Source: DASSTJ01 sp035707965
GTDB lineage: Bacteria; Actinomycetota; Actinomycetes; Actinomycetales; Angustibacteraceae
Assembly: GCA_035707965.1 (NCBI GenBank)
Contig: DASSTJ010000135.1
Location: 1-11,879, forward strand
Length of the DNA stretch: 11,879 nucleotides
Direction of reading: 5' to 3'
Shown here: positions 6,778-11,879 of the stretch, in pieces
Numbering within the stretch: the stretch's first letter is position 1
Layout: the number at the start of each line of letters is the position of its first letter
Made by a program: the position numbers and the translations under genes
Notes under the pieces: model-generated
What the model was told of the DNA's origin: nothing
Databases searched by the model: none
The model's input: only the letters and a program-made list of their open reading frames with translations

Positions 6778-8000
6778 CGGGTCGCTCCTTGCGTCAGCGG
6801 GTGGTGGGCTCGGTCGTCGTCCGGCGGCATCGAAGGTGCCGGCCCGGGGTCCATGAGCCGCCGCCGTTGCCGGGGTGGGCTGGGCGGGGGCGGCGCCGTC
6901 ACCACGGCGAGCGCCGGGACGAGCACGGCGAGCATCGCCAAGGGAGGCAGGCTCGGCGTCGTCAGAGGCTGCATCGTGACCATGACGGCGGCGGCGTCGA
7001 CCCGGCTCGCGACGACGAGCCCGGCCGCGCAGGCCAGCCCTGTCCCCGCGGTGAGCCACTCCGCCGCTCGCCACCGGTCGGGGCGGTACCGGCTGCGGGT
7101 GACCTGTCGACCCCCGAGGGCCAGTCCTCCGACCGCCGAAGCGGCGCCCCCGAGGAGCAGCGTGACGGCGAGCAGAGGCGTGCCCATGGCGGCCAGCAGC
7201 TCGTACACGCCCAGGCACAGCAGCACCAGCGACGCGAGCAGCAGCGCGGTGGTCGTACGACGTGCCGAGACGGGCACCGGACGACGTCGGCCGTAGCCCC
7301 GGGAGTCCATGGCGGCAGCCAGCTGCACCGACCGCTCCAGGGCGTTCTGGAGCACAGGCATGGCGACGCGTAGCACCCCGCGAAGACCGCGGGAGAGATC
7401 ACCGCGAAGCCGCTGAGCACGTCGCACCCGCTGCACGCTCTCGGCGAGCTGCGGCAGCACGCTGACCGCGACAACGACAGCCACCCCGACCTCGTGCAGC
7501 GCACCGGGCAGCGACCGCAGCAGTCGTTTCGGGTTCGCCAGGGAGTTCGCGGCCCCCAGACAGATGATGAGCGTCGCGAGGCGCAGACCCTGGAACGTCG
7601 CGTCGAGCAACGACTCCAGGTGCACCGGCCCGCCGAGCTCGATCCCGGCGGCCCACGACGGCAGGGGGATCAGCGGAAGTCGCAGCAGCACGTGGGTGCC
7701 GTAGCCGAAGCCCACGACCACGTGCAGCACCACCCGAACACCGATCACGACGCCGCCCAGCAGCAGGTACATGCGGTACGACCGACCCCAGGGAGTGGAC
7801 GTGCGGCGCGCGGCCACGACGAACGCCGAGGCCGCCACGAGCAGGACCAGCAGCAGCGGGTTGGTGGTGCGCGACGCTGCGACCGCCATGCCGAGCGCCC
7901 ACACCCACCACGCGCCCGGGTGCAGGGAACGCGGCAGCCGCGACCCGTCCCCGAGCCGGGAGCCCCGGCTCCGGGACGCGCTGTGCGCCCGCTGGCTCAT
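6774..8000 (-). CDS. ecfT: ECF transporter transmembrane (T) component, CbiQ/EcfT family, long form
   Basis: EcfT couples the ATPases to the S component through cytoplasmic helices. The 408-residue protein has hydrophobic segments at about 30-43, 47-64, 77-98, 135-152 and 170-184, followed by the two coupling motifs: AQRLRG (195-200) and AMDSRGYG (230-237). Four more hydrophobic segments follow (about 251-272, 276-297, 316-333, 352-370), then a Pro/Arg-rich tail to 408. Canonical EcfT proteins are about 260 residues with much less after the second motif, so the C-terminal 150 residues are an unusual extension. The ATG at 8000 lies 7 nt after the stop of the DUF4430 gene; an open frame continues upstream but antisense to nothing else and within the DUF4430 gene, so it was not used. 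Its neighbours, the double ATPase and S component, complete the importer. Confidence 0.92.
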   Translation of the reverse strand: MSQRAHSASRSRGSRLGDGSRLPRSLHPGAWWVWALGMAVAASRTTNPLLLVLLVAASAFVVAARRTSTPWGRSYRMYLLLGGVVIGVRVVLHVVVGFGYGTHVLLRLPLIPLPSWAAGIELGGPVHLESLLDATFQGLRLATLIICLGAANSLANPKRLLRSLPGALHEVGVAVVVAVSVLPQLAESVQRVRRAQRLRGDLSRGLRGVLRVAMPVLQNALERSVQLAAAMDSRGYGRRRPVPVSARRTTTALLLASLVLLCLGVYELLAAMGTPLLAVTLLLGGAASAVGGLALGGRQVTRSRYRPDRWRAAEWLTAGTGLACAAGLVVASRVDAAAVMVTMQPLTTPSLPPLAMLAVLVPALAVVTAPPPPSPPRQRRRLMDPGPAPSMPPDDDRAHHPLTQGATR

Positions 8001-8007
8001 GGGCGTC

Positions 8008-8886
8008 TCAGCCGTCGGTCCCGCGCCGCCGCCAGGCGACGACCCCGCCACCCGCGGCCAGCAGCAGCACGAGGACCACGGTGACCACGATGCCGGTGCT
8101 GTCCCTCGAGCTGGTCGTGGCGGACGTCGGGACGGCGGTGTCGGTGCGGGTCGACTCCAGGACCGGTGTCGAGCCCGCGTCTGTCGGTGATCCGGTGGAG
8201 GACGGCGGGACCGTCGAGCCGGCGGACGTCGCCGCCGTCGTGGCGGCGCCGGTGACCTTCGCCGTCGACCGGCTCGTGCTGGTCGCACCCCCGGGTGCGG
8301 CAGCCGTCGTCCGGCCGCTGCTGTGCGACGACGCCGACGTACGCGGAACCGTCGTCGAGGACGACGTGGACGGTTTCGAGGTCGGCTTCGGCTCGGCTGC
8401 CCCCGGCGGTGCGACGGACGGTGGCTTCCCGGCGCCGAAGGCCCAGCCCTCGACGCTGCCAGCCTTCGGGTGGGTGCCGCTGGCTCCGACGGTGCTGTAC
8501 GACCAGGAGCCGCCGGGCGACGCGCGCCAGTAGGACCAGTACGCCGTCGTGGGTGCGCCGTTGCAGGGGTCCGGCCGCCGGTCGATCGTGCACACCATGC
8601 CTTGCTGTCGCGGGACGTACGTGATGGCGTGCCCCGCCGACTGCAGGGCCTGGATGCCAGAGCCATAGCTGCTCGCACACGCCACCGACGTGCCGCCGAG
8701 GCTGCCGTAGTCGACCACCACCGTGACGCCTGACGTCGAGCTGCAGGCGGCGGCGTGGGCCGATGGTGCGGCGGCCACGTGCGCGCCGGCGGCCGCGACG
8801 AGCAGCGTGACTGTCGCCAGCAGTCGTCCGCCGAGTACGCGTGTGCGCCACCACCGGCCGCCGAGCTTCGTCCACGTCCGCGTCAT
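8008..8886 (-). CDS. Secreted, membrane-anchored DUF4430 (transcobalamin beta-domain-like) protein
   Basis: This 292-residue protein has a signal peptide (basic residues 1-21, hydrophobic 22-40, probable cleavage near AHAAA, 43-47). Residues about 48-153 form a single small beta domain of the DUF4430 type, with the family-typical aromatic motif YWSYWRA (116-122) and four cysteines (48, 70, 99, 108) that could form two disulfides. A Ser/Thr/Pro-rich stalk follows (about 155-262), then a transmembrane helix (about 265-284) and a WRRR stop-transfer end. DUF4430 corresponds to the C-terminal beta domain of intrinsic factor and transcobalamin, which covers one face of bound B12. The ATG at 8886 overlaps the TGA of the barrel gene as ATGA. 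It would sit on the outer face of the membrane beside the barrel protein and above the ECF transporter. Function as a corrinoid-binding half is inferred. Confidence 0.85.
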   Translation of the reverse strand: MTRTWTKLGGRWWRTRVLGGRLLATVTLLVAAAGAHVAAAPSAHAAACSSTSGVTVVVDYGSLGGTSVACASSYGSGIQALQSAGHAITYVPRQQGMVCTIDRRPDPCNGAPTTAYWSYWRASPGGSWSYSTVGASGTHPKAGSVEGWAFGAGKPPSVAPPGAAEPKPTSKPSTSSSTTVPRTSASSHSSGRTTAAAPGGATSTSRSTAKVTGAATTAATSAGSTVPPSSTGSPTDAGSTPVLESTRTDTAVPTSATTSSRDSTGIVVTVVLVLLLAAGGGVVAWRRRGTDG

Positions 8887-10481
8887 GACGCGCGCGCCCC
8901 GCGCGGGCGGCGGCTGAGAGCGACGGCGGCACCACCGAAGGCCAGCAGGGCCAGGCCGGCCAAGCCCGGCACCAGGGGGTCGGCGCCGGTGCGGGGGAGG
9001 CTGGCAGCGGCGGCGCTGACGTCACGCGGGTCGCCGGGCGGCGTTCCGGTCGTGGCGGTGGCGCCGCCGCCCCCTGTCGTGGGCTTCGTCGTCGGAGTCG
9101 TGGCCAGGGCGCAGGCCGGAGCAGCCGCGGCGAGCGGCGACGTCCCCAGGGACAGGAACGACGAGCCGGTCAGGGCGTTGAGCGCCTGGGCGGTGGCCAG
9201 CACGTTGCTCGAGGTGTCGCTCGAGGCGGGCACGATCGGCAGGCCGCCGTCGGGGTTCTGCACGCTGGCCAGGTACGCGACCTGCGGCGCGGTGCCGACG
9301 GTCGCTGCGGTCAGGCCGAGGGCCGCGTAGGCGGTGCTGTTGACGTTGGCCGTCGGGCTCGCCGACGGGTTCACGGCGCCACTGGCGTACGACCCGTCCT
9401 TCGCGTCGTGAGCGGTGAGCCAGGCGAGGGCCTTGGCGGCCGCGCAGGCGGTGTCGGAGCCGGAGTCGGTCACCCCCGCGGCGACGAGGGCCTGCAGGGC
9501 GAGGCCGGTGGTGTCGGGGTTCGACGTGCAGCTGGCGGGCGACGCCGGGTAGGCGTCGGCGAAGCCGCCGTCCTTGCACTGCGCCGTCAGCAGGTAGCGC
9601 ACGGCTGGCGCCGGCACGTCGCCGGTGGTGCGCTTGAGCGCGAGGATGTCGAAGGCCTGGCCGATGGGGTTCGAGTAGTCGCCGTAGGCGCTGTCGTCGG
9701 AGAACCGGCCTTCGGTGCTGCCGCTGGTCGACATGAGGCCCTGCAGCTCGTCGACGAGGTCGAAGCCGCCCAGGGCGCGCGGGTTCAGCCCGGCAGCCAG
9801 TGCGGCGACGATGGCCTTGCCGGTCGGTCCGGCGTAGTTGGCCCCGGCCTTCTCGCCCCACTCGGTGCCGTCCACGTAGGCCGCGCCGTGCACGTAGTCG
9901 TCGACGTGAGCGGCGAGGTACGCCGCGGCGGCGTCGCGCGAGGCCGTCTGAGCGGGCAGCGACGAGAGCGCGAGCACGACGTCCGCGGTCTGGCCGAGGT
10001 CGGGGCCGTACGGGCCGACGACGTGGTCGCCTTCGGTGAGCTGGACGACGAGGTAGGAGGCCGCCTTCTCCGCTGCGGTGCCGGTCGGAAGCGCGAGGGC
10101 GGTCACGTGCGGGGCGGCTGTGGGCGTCGCGGCTGGGGGTGCGCTGCTCGTGGCGGGGGCCGGGCGCGTGGGCTCCTCCGCAGCGGCACCGGCGCCCGGA
10201 TCGGCCGTCGCGCTGCCGGCGCTCGTGGCGGTACCGGTGCTCGTCGCGGTACCGGGATCGCTGGTCGGAGCGGTGGGTGCACCGGTGACCGTGGCCGGCG
10301 CCGTCGGTGACGGCGTGGTCGACGCGGTTGCTGACGCGGTTGGTGAGGTGGTCGGTGAGCCTGTCGCCTCGGCGAACGCGGGTGCCGCGCTGAGGGCGGC
10401 GGCCGTGCCGGTCAGGAGGAGGGCGAGCGCAGCGCCGGCGGTGCGTGCTCGCACGCGCCTACGGTGGGTGGCGGGGGACAT
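8883..10481 (-). CDS. Secreted LPXTG-anchored alpha/alpha-barrel (prenyltransferase/terpene-cyclase-like) protein, probable corrinoid binder
   Basis: This 532-residue protein has a signal peptide (cleavage likely after AFA, 35-37), a Ser/Thr/Pro/Ala-rich stalk (38-125), a helical domain (about 130-455), a second low-complexity linker with PTTKPTTGGGG (463-473), and a cell-wall sorting signal: LPRTG (495-499), a hydrophobic helix and a basic end. The helical domain carries the repeats QCKDGGF (301-307) and QNPDGGL (408-414), with alternating Ala-rich helices, as in alpha/alpha-barrel prenyltransferase/squalene-cyclase-like proteins. It lacks DXDD- or QW-type catalytic motifs that I can see, which favours binding over catalysis. 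Four cysteines (302, 318, 346, 457) could form disulfides outside the cell. Intrinsic factor and transcobalamin use this fold for their alpha domain. The ATG at 10481 has GAGAGG five bases upstream and lies directly behind a B12 riboswitch. Ligand binding is inferred. Confidence 0.85.
   Translation of the reverse strand: MSPATHRRRVRARTAGAALALLLTGTAAALSAAPAFAEATGSPTTSPTASATASTTPSPTAPATVTGAPTAPTSDPGTATSTGTATSAGSATADPGAGAAAEEPTRPAPATSSAPPAATPTAAPHVTALALPTGTAAEKAASYLVVQLTEGDHVVGPYGPDLGQTADVVLALSSLPAQTASRDAAAAYLAAHVDDYVHGAAYVDGTEWGEKAGANYAGPTGKAIVAALAAGLNPRALGGFDLVDELQGLMSTSGSTEGRFSDDSAYGDYSNPIGQAFDILALKRTTGDVPAPAVRYLLTAQCKDGGFADAYPASPASCTSNPDTTGLALQALVAAGVTDSGSDTACAAAKALAWLTAHDAKDGSYASGAVNPSASPTANVNSTAYAALGLTAATVGTAPQVAYLASVQNPDGGLPIVPASSDTSSNVLATAQALNALTGSSFLSLGTSPLAAAAPACALATTPTTKPTTGGGGATATTGTPPGDPRDVSAAAASLPRTGADPLVPGLAGLALLAFGGAAVALSRRPRGARAS
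10197..10360 (-). repeat. Low-complexity stalk-coding repeats
   Basis: Inside the barrel gene, short degenerate direct repeats (for example GCGGTACCGG twice near 10229-10256 and GACGCGGTTG twice near 10321-10345, given on the + strand) encode the Thr/Ser/Pro/Ala-rich stalk that lifts the domain away from the signal peptide end. Such tracts commonly vary in length between strains. Confidence 0.5.
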
Positions 10482-10485
10482 AGGA

Positions 10486-10491
10486 ACCTCT
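10486..10491 (-). promoter_or_regulatory. Ribosome binding site of the barrel gene
   Basis: GAGAGG on the minus strand lies five bases before the ATG at 10481 and fixes this start. It is about 40 nt beyond the hairpin, so it is not itself sequestered by that stem; this favours transcriptional over translational control. Confidence 0.6.
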
Positions 10492-10530
10492 CGGGACAGC
10501 GGTCCGCGACGGGACCCGGTGCCCCGGGCG

Positions 10531-10570
10531 CAAGAACGCCCTCGTCTGCGCTGGCGCTCAGACGAGGGCG
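10531..10570 (-). terminator. Terminator-like hairpin, riboswitch expression platform
   Basis: A perfect 12-bp stem is formed by CGCCCTCGTCTG (10537-10548) and CAGACGAGGGCG (10559-10570) with a 10-nt loop. On the minus strand the stem is followed at once by TTCTTG, a short U-rich run. It stands between the riboswitch aptamer and the first gene, where an attenuator is expected: with adenosylcobalamin bound the hairpin would stop transcription of the operon. Confidence 0.75.
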
Positions 10571-10574
10571 GGCT

Positions 10575-10745
10575 CGGACCGTGGTGTCCGGGCTCCGCCC
10601 CGTAGACCTCGACGGTACGAAGGAGCCGCTCGCTACTCCCAGGCGTTCCGGCTCGTCGTCCTCTTCTGGTGAGGTGGACGACCTACGGTTGCGGGTCAGC
10701 GCCGGCATTGGACCGGCTTCCCCTGGGTGTCGCGTGTGGTGGTGC
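10575..10745 (-). ncRNA. Cobalamin (adenosylcobalamin) riboswitch
   Basis: The minus strand shows the conserved B12 aptamer core: GGGGAAGCCGGT (10723 downward), then AATGCCGGCGC and the highly conserved CCCGCAACCGT (10695-10685), followed about 30 nt later by the B12-box-like GAGCCGGAACGCCTGGG (10654-10638). This order and spacing match the class I cobalamin riboswitch. Outer limits are approximate because the closing P1 stem was judged by eye. It lies in the 5' leader of the barrel/DUF4430/ECF/cob operon and is followed by the terminator-like hairpin. It predicts repression of the whole operon when adenosylcobalamin is plentiful. Confidence 0.9.
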
Positions 10746-10752
10746 TGGGCCC

Positions 10753-10758
10753 ACCGTA
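10753..10758 (-). promoter_or_regulatory. Probable -10 box of the cobalamin operon promoter
   Basis: TACGGT on the minus strand fits the actinobacterial TANNNT -10 consensus and would start transcription near 10746, just ahead of the riboswitch aptamer. The region about 18-20 nt upstream (GTCGGA) is only a weak -35 match. A 6-bp inverted repeat, ACCGAC (10768-10773) and GTCGGT (10785-10790), overlaps the -35 area and could bind a regulator or be chance. Confidence 0.45.
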
Positions 10759-10841
10759 GCCCATCTGACCGACGGGTCCGACAGGTCGGTGCCGGGTGAG
10801 ACGGGCCTCACCCGCGGAGGGCGGCGAGAGCGAGCACGTCG

Positions 10842-10847
10842 TAGGCT
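10842..10847 (+). promoter_or_regulatory. Probable -10 box for a leaderless transcript
   Basis: TAGGCT matches TANNNT and ends seven bases before the ATG at 10855, so transcription would start at or next to the A of the start codon. No Shine-Dalgarno sequence lies in the usual window. Leaderless mRNAs are common in actinobacteria. Confidence 0.45.
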
Positions 10848-10854
10848 CGCGGCC

Positions 10855-11070
10855 ATGACGGAGTCCTGGACGTGGCGCTACGTCGACGCGGAGGGCCGCA
10901 CCTGCAGCCCCGCCGAGGCGCCGAGCACGCCGTTCCCCAGCCAGTCGGACGCCGAGAGCTGGCTTGGCGAGGAGTGGCGCACGCTGCTCGACGCAGGTGT
11001 CGACGCCGTCCACCTGCTGCACGACGGCACCGAGGTCTACGGCCCGATGAGCCTGCGCCCCGCCGAGTAG
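10855..11070 (+). CDS. Small conserved-type actinobacterial protein of unknown function
   Basis: The 71-residue acidic, soluble protein has no signal peptide or membrane helix. It starts with an aromatic segment (SWTWRYVDAEG, 4-14), then has SQSDAESWLGEEWRTLLDAG (29-48), a predicted helix, and ends with LHDGTEVYGPMSLRP (55-69). I recognise this overall pattern from small uncharacterised proteins that are widespread in actinobacteria, but no function is known to me. The ATG at 10855 is supported by the adjoining -10 box (leaderless) and by strong third-position GC bias. It is transcribed divergently from the cobalamin operon across a short shared promoter region; whether it is linked to B12 is unknown. 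Confidence 0.8.
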   Translation: MTESWTWRYVDAEGRTCSPAEAPSTPFPSQSDAESWLGEEWRTLLDAGVDAVHLLHDGTEVYGPMSLRPAE

Positions 11071-11198
11071 CTGAAGCCGGCTCTATGCAATGGGCGTCGT
11101 CTCGGCGTCGTAGCTGTGTGGGCTGTTGAGTGGTCAGGTGACCGCCGAGCAGGAGGAGTCGGGGGCCCACCGCCTGCTGGATCGGTCGGTACACTCTG

Positions 11199-11447
11199 CT
11201 ATTTCTTCCGAGGTGGACGGGCAACATACGCCAAAATCGCAATCAGCCCGAAGATGCCAAATAATGTGGCACCCAACCCTAAGATCTTGGAGCGGAGGTG
11301 GACTCCACCAAGCCACTCTATTCCAATGGCCACGAGCGCCATGGAAAACGCCGCGGCGAATAGCAGCTGACGCCAGATGTTGTCAGGATCCACCAGCGAC
11401 TTGCGCTCGCGCCTTAGCCACGAAAATATCGAAACTCGGACTGTCAT
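11199..11447 (-). CDS. Small two-helix membrane protein of unknown function
   Basis: The 82-residue product has a basic N-terminal stretch (LRRERK, 11-16), two hydrophobic segments (about 26-47 and 55-76) and a basic end (RPPRKK). It is therefore probably an inner-membrane hairpin with both ends in the cytoplasm. ATG at 11447 is chosen because GAGG lies six bases upstream; a TTG twelve bases earlier is in frame but overlaps that site. The gene is much richer in A/T and uses codons ending in A/T (for example ATT, GAA, AAA) unlike the cobalamin operon, which suggests recent acquisition. It starts 8 nt after the stop of an upstream small frame, so the two may be co-transcribed. I do not recognise the family. 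Confidence 0.6.
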   Translation of the reverse strand: MTVRVSIFSWLRRERKSLVDPDNIWRQLLFAAAFSMALVAIGIEWLGGVHLRSKILGLGATLFGIFGLIAILAYVARPPRKK

Positions 11448-11455
11448 TCCGCGCC

Positions 11456-11686
11456 TCAAAAGATGTGGGGTCGGCCACCACGACGCGGGGCCATGATGCG
11501 GCCTTTCAGTGCGTCATGCCCGACCCTGGACGGCTTGTGAACGAATACTGCGGCGGTCGCCGCGACGGTGACAGGTGTCCCGAAGACGTGGCCTCCGATC
11601 CTGCCGATCCGAACACCAATGCGAATGCTCCTTGTCACTCTGACATGTCGGCCGGTGAAGCGTGACCACCACGACGCACCCTGCAC
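11456..11686 (-). CDS. Possible small basic protein, start uncertain
   Basis: From a GTG at 11686 this frame gives 76 residues, strongly basic, with one mildly hydrophobic stretch (about 33-50, GGHVFGTPVTVAATAAVF). Its TGA at 11456 lies within the ribosome binding region of the next gene, which argues for a real operon-like junction. Against it: no clear start signal, only moderate third-position GC bias, and the frame also stays open further upstream with unlikely composition. It overlaps another open frame from the right edge; a frameshift between the two could have split one gene. Confidence 0.3.
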   Translation of the reverse strand: MQGASWWSRFTGRHVRVTRSIRIGVRIGRIGGHVFGTPVTVAATAAVFVHKPSRVGHDALKGRIMAPRRGGRPHIF

Positions 11687-11879
11687 CGCACCCTGAGTCG
11701 CCCGCGAGGGTGCCGTGCCGAATAGCGACTTGTCCGGCCCCGAAGTGCTGGTCCAGCACTTGTGAGGGGTACTGGTTGATCTGATCCGGTTCTTGCATCG
11801 CATCGAGGTGGTCGCGACTGGTCCAGTCGCAGTGTTGGTAGGCACTCTCATCGGCTACCACCACCGAGGTCGTACGGCG
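11514..11879 (-). CDS. Possible partial reading frame entering from the right edge
   Basis: This frame is open from the window edge and its first 60 residues look protein-like: they include VADESAYQHCDWTSRD and DAMQEPDQINQYPSQVLDQH, with fair third-position G/C preference. After about residue 65 (near base 11690) the composition becomes improbable (Cys/His/Arg-rich), exactly where the overlapping frame starts to look plausible. It may be a gene whose start lies outside the window and which is degraded or frameshifted here. No family recognised. Confidence 0.25.
   Translation of the reverse strand, partial: RRTTSVVVADESAYQHCDWTSRDHLDAMQEPDQINQYPSQVLDQHFGAGQVAIRHGTLAGDSGCGAGCVVVVTLHRPTCQSDKEHSHWCSDRQDRRPRLRDTCHRRGDRRSIRSQAVQGRA

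Noticed and set aside
6778..7218. N-terminal extension of the ATPase frame
   Set aside because: Overlaps EcfT coding sequence; the ATG at 6777 has AAGGAG and the ABC domain begins normally after it.
6100..7296. Long + strand open frame opposite the ATPase and EcfT
   Set aside because: Antisense mirror of conserved ABC motifs; no independent start signal.
10412..10708. Minus-strand 98-codon open frame starting upstream of the barrel gene
   Set aside because: It runs through the riboswitch and terminator stem; the bases are explained by RNA structure, and it lacks an RBS.
11148..11178. Inverted repeat AGCAGG / CCTGCT between the two convergent small genes
   Set aside because: Only six base pairs with a 19-nt spacer and no T-run; too weak to call a terminator.
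11071..11198. tRNA gene or att site at the composition break
   Set aside because: No cloverleaf, TTCGA-type arm or acceptor pairing found, and no direct repeat pair that would mark an integration site inside the window.
1..11879. CRISPR array, insertion sequence or transposase
   Set aside because: No regularly spaced repeats, terminal inverted repeats or transposase motifs were seen on either strand.

Overview
The window is very GC-rich (well over 70% by eye) with strong G/C bias at third codon positions, tightly overlapping genes, a GTG start and an LPXTG cell-wall protein. Together these point to a high-GC Gram-positive actinobacterium, probably a Micrococcales/Cellulomonas-like organism; the lineage is an inference, because no rRNA or marker gene is present.

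Layout. At the left edge, the 3' end of gcvT (glycine cleavage T protein, + strand) runs to 551 and converges, across a hairpin-bearing spacer, on a long minus-strand operon covering about 10.75 kb down to 655. Read in its own direction the operon is: promoter, cobalamin riboswitch and terminator-like hairpin (about 10758 to 10531); a secreted alpha/alpha-barrel (terpene-cyclase/prenyltransferase-like) protein with an LPRTG sorting signal; a secreted DUF4430 protein with a C-terminal membrane anchor; an ECF transporter T subunit; a fused double ECF ATPase; an ECF S component; a metallo-beta-lactamase/CobU fusion; cobT; then, after a 78-nt gap with an inverted repeat, cobS. Almost all internal junctions are 1- or 4-nt stop/start overlaps, so translation is probably coupled.

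How the genes work together. The riboswitch ties the operon to coenzyme B12 status. The last three genes encode the late nucleotide-loop steps: CobU activates adenosylcobinamide to AdoCbi-GDP, CobT makes alpha-ribazole phosphate, and CobS joins them. No corrin-ring genes are present, so the cluster looks like uptake and salvage of corrinoids. The first two genes are the most striking part. Human intrinsic factor and transcobalamin consist of an alpha6/alpha6 barrel followed by a small beta domain of the DUF4430 type. Here the same two modules occur, in the same order, as two overlapping genes for surface-anchored proteins at the head of a B12-riboswitch operon with its own ECF importer. The best reading is a Gram-positive, surface-displayed, two-part transcobalamin-like corrinoid capture system feeding an ECF importer and a salvage pathway. 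A second unusual element is the PhnP-like metallo-beta-lactamase domain fused in front of CobU; it could supply a missing phosphatase or a cobamide-remodelling activity.

Right side. Upstream of the riboswitch and divergent from it is a 71-residue protein of unknown function, likely translated from a leaderless mRNA. From about 11,200 to the right edge the base composition falls sharply and the minus strand holds a small two-helix membrane protein, preceded by two mutually overlapping, ambiguous reading frames. This looks like the edge of a horizontally acquired or decaying segment.
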